From Actinoallomurus liliacearum (GTDB lineage Bacteria; Actinomycetota; Actinomycetes; Streptosporangiales; Streptosporangiaceae): a stretch of DNA of 64,000 nt. A program made the translations under genes and the position numbers. Where the stretch lies: contig NZ_BAABHJ010000005.1 in the NCBI RefSeq assembly GCF_039542035.1, positions 744,001-808,000 on the forward strand, read 5' to 3'. Position 1 is the first letter of the stretch. Every line of letters starts with the position of its first letter. This document shows, piece after piece, positions 61,706 through 64,000 of this stretch. The notes below the pieces were generated by a model that searched no databases, was not told the origin of the DNA, and saw only the letters and a program-made list of their open reading frames with translations.

Positions 61706-62644
61706 ATGATCGCTGATGGGGAGGGTATGCCCAGCCCCTATGTGGAGTTCGGCCGCGAGGAGTGGCGGGCGCTGCGCGCCGAGACGCCCCTGTCGCTCAC
61801 CCCGGACGACCTGGAGGCCCTGCGCGGCCTGAACGACCGGACCGACTTCGCCGAGGTCGAGGAGGTCTACCTGCCGCTGGCGCGGCTCATCGGCCTGTTC
61901 GCCGCGGCCGACGGCCGCCTGCGGGACGCGGTCGGCGCCTTCCTCGGCGACCCGGTCGCCCCGACCCCGTTCGTCATCGGCATCGCCGGGAGCGTCGCCG
62001 TCGGCAAGTCGACCGTGGCCCGCCTGGTGCGGACGCTGCTCGCCCGTGGCCCCGGCGAGCCGAAGGTCGAACTCGTCACCACCGACGGCTTCCTCTATCC
62101 GAACGCCACGCTGGCCGAGCGCGGGCTGATGAACCGCAAGGGCTTCCCGGAGTCGTACGACCGCCGCGCGCTGCTGGGGTTCGTCTCCGCGGTGAAGGCG
62201 GGTGCCGCGGAGCTGTCCGTCCCGGTGTACGACCCGCTGTCCTACGACATCGTCCCCGAGGCCCGGCAGGTCGTCCGGCGGCCCGACATCCTCATCGTGG
62301 AGGGCCTCAACGTGCTGCAGACCGCCCGGCCGGGCGGTCTGGCGCTGTCGGACCTGTTCGACTTCTCCATCTACGTGGACGCCCGGGTGAATGACGCCCG
62401 CCAGTGGTACATCGACCGCTTCTTCGCGCTCCGGCGCACCCTCTTCACCGACGAGCGCTCCTACTTTCACCCGTACGCGCGGGTGGACCCGGACGAGGCG
62501 GCGGCGTACGCGGAGCGGATGTGGCGGGAGATCAACGAGGTCAACCTCGTCGCCAACATCCTGCCCACCCGGGACCGCGCCACCCTCGTCCTGTGCAAGG
62601 ACCACGACCACCGGATCCACCGCGTACGCCTGCGCCGCATCTGA
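61706..62644 (+). CDS. coaA: Pantothenate kinase, type I
   Basis: CoaA phosphorylates pantothenate in the first step of coenzyme A synthesis. The P-loop is GIAGSVAVGKST, with VTTDGFLYPNATLAERGLMN and VPVYDPLSYDIVPEARQVV as family segments and HPYARVDPDEAAAYAERMW near the end. ATG 61706 gives 312 residues; ATG 61727, behind gggagggt, is an equally possible start (305 residues). Confidence 0.95.
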   Translation: MIADGEGMPSPYVEFGREEWRALRAETPLSLTPDDLEALRGLNDRTDFAEVEEVYLPLARLIGLFAAADGRLRDAVGAFLGDPVAPTPFVIGIAGSVAVGKSTVARLVRTLLARGPGEPKVELVTTDGFLYPNATLAERGLMNRKGFPESYDRRALLGFVSAVKAGAAELSVPVYDPLSYDIVPEARQVVRRPDILIVEGLNVLQTARPGGLALSDLFDFSIYVDARVNDARQWYIDRFFALRRTLFTDERSYFHPYARVDPDEAAAYAERMWREINEVNLVANILPTRDRATLVLCKDHDHRIHRVRLRRI

Positions 62645-62679
62645 CCCCGCCCGGCGGCGGCCGCCCGGCGAGGCCGACC

Positions 62680-64000
62680 TCAGGCGGCGCGCTGGGGCCG
62701 TACGGCCAGGAGGGAGCAGCAGCCGCCCAGCACGGCGGTCGCGGCCAGCGCGACGCTCGTCACGGCCAGGGCGTGGCCGGTCGGCGGCGCGATGCTCAGG
62801 AACACCGTGCCGAACGTCGCGACCCCCACGACCTGGGAGAGCTGGTTCATCGTGACGAGCAGGCCGCTGGCGTCCGCCGCGTCCGCGACCGGGACCTGCG
62901 CGAGCGCGAGCGTCAGCATCGGGCTGAACGCCCCGCCCAGGCCGAGGCCGGTCAGGGCCATCGCCGCCTCCAGCCCCGCGCCGCCGTGCTGGAAGACCGC
63001 CAGCCCCAGGTAGCCGAGGGCCGCGACGAGGAACGCCGCCGGGACCAGCAGGCGGTGCCACCGGGCGGGCACCCGCCGCCAGTACAGGCTCGCCAGGGCG
63101 AATCCGCCCGCCCCGGGGATGAAGGACAGCCCGGCGTGCAGCGGGCTGTCGCCCAGGCCGCCCTGCAGGTGCAGGGCCAGGCTGAACAGGAAGCCGCCGA
63201 ACGTCCCCATGGCCAAGAAGATCGCCGCACCGCCGACGAGGACGCCGGGCGTGCGCAGCAGCCGGCCGGGGATCAGCGGCGCGGTCGCGCGGCGCTGCAG
63301 GACCACGAAGATCGCGAACAGGACGACGCTGCCGGCCAGCATGGCCCAGCCCCACCCGGGCCAGCCCTCCTCGTGCCCGAGCACGAGCGGCACGACGAAG
63401 CAGACGACGGCCGCGGACAGGCCGAGCACGCCGGGAACGTCCAGCCGGCGGCCCCGCTCGCCGCGGTCGCCCGGCAGGACGCGCGGCCCGAGGACGAGCA
63501 GCGCCACGCCGATCGGGACGTTCACCAGGAACACCGGCCGCCAGCCGGTGCCGAAGAGGTCGGCGCTGACGAGGGCCCCGCCGATGACCTGGCCCGCGAC
63601 CGCGCCGCCGGACAGCACGGCCGAGTAGACGCTGAGCGCGCGGGCCCGCGCGGCGCCGGTGAAGTTGCGCTGGATCAGGCTCATCACCTGCGGCACCATC
63701 AGCGCGGCGCCCGCGCCCTGGACGAGCCGGAACCCGATGAGCAGGCCGGTGCTCCCGGCCAGCCCGCAGGCCAGGGACGCCCCGGTGAAGACCGCCAGCC
63801 CGCCGAGGAAGGCGCGCCGGTGCCCGAGGATGTCGCCGAGCCGCGCCCCGGTGATGAGCAGCACGGCGTACGCGATCGTGTAGCCGGCGATGACGAGCTG
63901 CAGGCCCGCGCCGGACGCCTGCAGGTCGGTACGGATGGTGGGGGCGGCGACGTTGACCACGGTCACGTCGAGGACCGCCATGAACTGCCCGAGCATGATG
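62680..64000 (-). CDS. MFS exporter, DHA2-like, 5' end outside window
   Basis: The frame is open to the window edge; an in-window ATG at 63996 would begin at MLGQFMAVLDVTVVNVA, which lies inside helix 1, so the real start is probably beyond 64000. The motif A loop GARLGDILGHRRAFLGG, RLVQGAGAALMVPQVMSLIQ and a motif C-like AGQVIGGALVSA are seen. About 14 helices, ending near RPQRAA. Convergent with coaA; the substrate is unknown. Confidence 0.9.
   Translation of the reverse strand, partial: IMLGQFMAVLDVTVVNVAAPTIRTDLQASGAGLQLVIAGYTIAYAVLLITGARLGDILGHRRAFLGGLAVFTGASLACGLAGSTGLLIGFRLVQGAGAALMVPQVMSLIQRNFTGAARARALSVYSAVLSGGAVAGQVIGGALVSADLFGTGWRPVFLVNVPIGVALLVLGPRVLPGDRGERGRRLDVPGVLGLSAAVVCFVVPLVLGHEEGWPGWGWAMLAGSVVLFAIFVVLQRRATAPLIPGRLLRTPGVLVGGAAIFLAMGTFGGFLFSLALHLQGGLGDSPLHAGLSFIPGAGGFALASLYWRRVPARWHRLLVPAAFLVAALGYLGLAVFQHGGAGLEAAMALTGLGLGGAFSPMLTLALAQVPVADAADASGLLVTMNQLSQVVGVATFGTVFLSIAPPTGHALAVTSVALAATAVLGGCCSLLAVRPQRAA

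Overview
The window is a high-GC, densely coded actinobacterial chromosome segment. GTG starts and 1-4 nt start/stop overlaps are common. The uninterrupted order rpsL-rpsG-fusA-tuf, then S10, spc and alpha operons, then truA ... rplM-rpsI-glmM ... glmS-coaA, together with DUF1707 and DUF6295 genes and C-x2-C zinc-type S14/L36/S4, fits an actinomycete. A relative of Actinomadura/Thermomonosporaceae is my inference from gene content, not a database result.

Layout. (1) 1-704: 3' part of a gene for a Gly/Tyr/Gln-repeat, tail-anchored protein, closed by a perfect 14-bp terminator. (2) 837-18025: str, S10 and spc operons through rplO, secY, adk and map, all on +. (3) 18217-21589: a DUF1707 gene (+), then three genes on - that interrupt the conserved map-infA junction: a short precursor-like gene with two tandem 27-residue repeats, a YcaO gene and a TfuA gene. 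This looks like a minimal thioamide-type RiPP cassette and is the most interesting item in the window. (4) 21892-26955: infA, rpmJ, rpsM, rpsK, rpsD, rpoA, rplQ, truA. (5) 27137-30763 (-): two paralogous membrane-anchored proteins with Pro-rich linkers and a CAP-domain protein, placed between truA and rplM. (6) 31071-33565: rplM, rpsI, glmM with a good promoter and a T-run terminator.

(7) 33.7-59.7 kb, between glmM and glmS, is an accessory stretch. It holds a dodecin-like gene; a hydrolase/ECF sigma/SRPBCC operon; a four-gene ABC exporter operon; a dienelactone hydrolase/DUF6295 pair; a lipoprotein HNH nuclease; a PhzF homologue; a two-component system divergent from a COG4705-type membrane protein with clear operator-like repeats; YceI and CMD-family genes; MFS and SDR genes with divergent HTH regulators; a GDSL hydrolase; and an NlpC/P60-like protein. 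Four broken genes lie here: a kinase without its P-loop, a 3' Thg1 fragment, a 3' NagA fragment and an SDR-like tail. This suggests repeated insertion and deletion. (8) 59749-64000: glmS (-), coaA (+), and an MFS exporter (-) running off the window.

The core regions build ribosomes, the Sec channel, RNA polymerase alpha and the sugar-nucleotide precursor enzymes GlmM/GlmS. The accessory regions add export, stress signalling, cell-surface proteins and a probable modified peptide. I saw no tRNA, rRNA, CRISPR array, transposase or replication origin.
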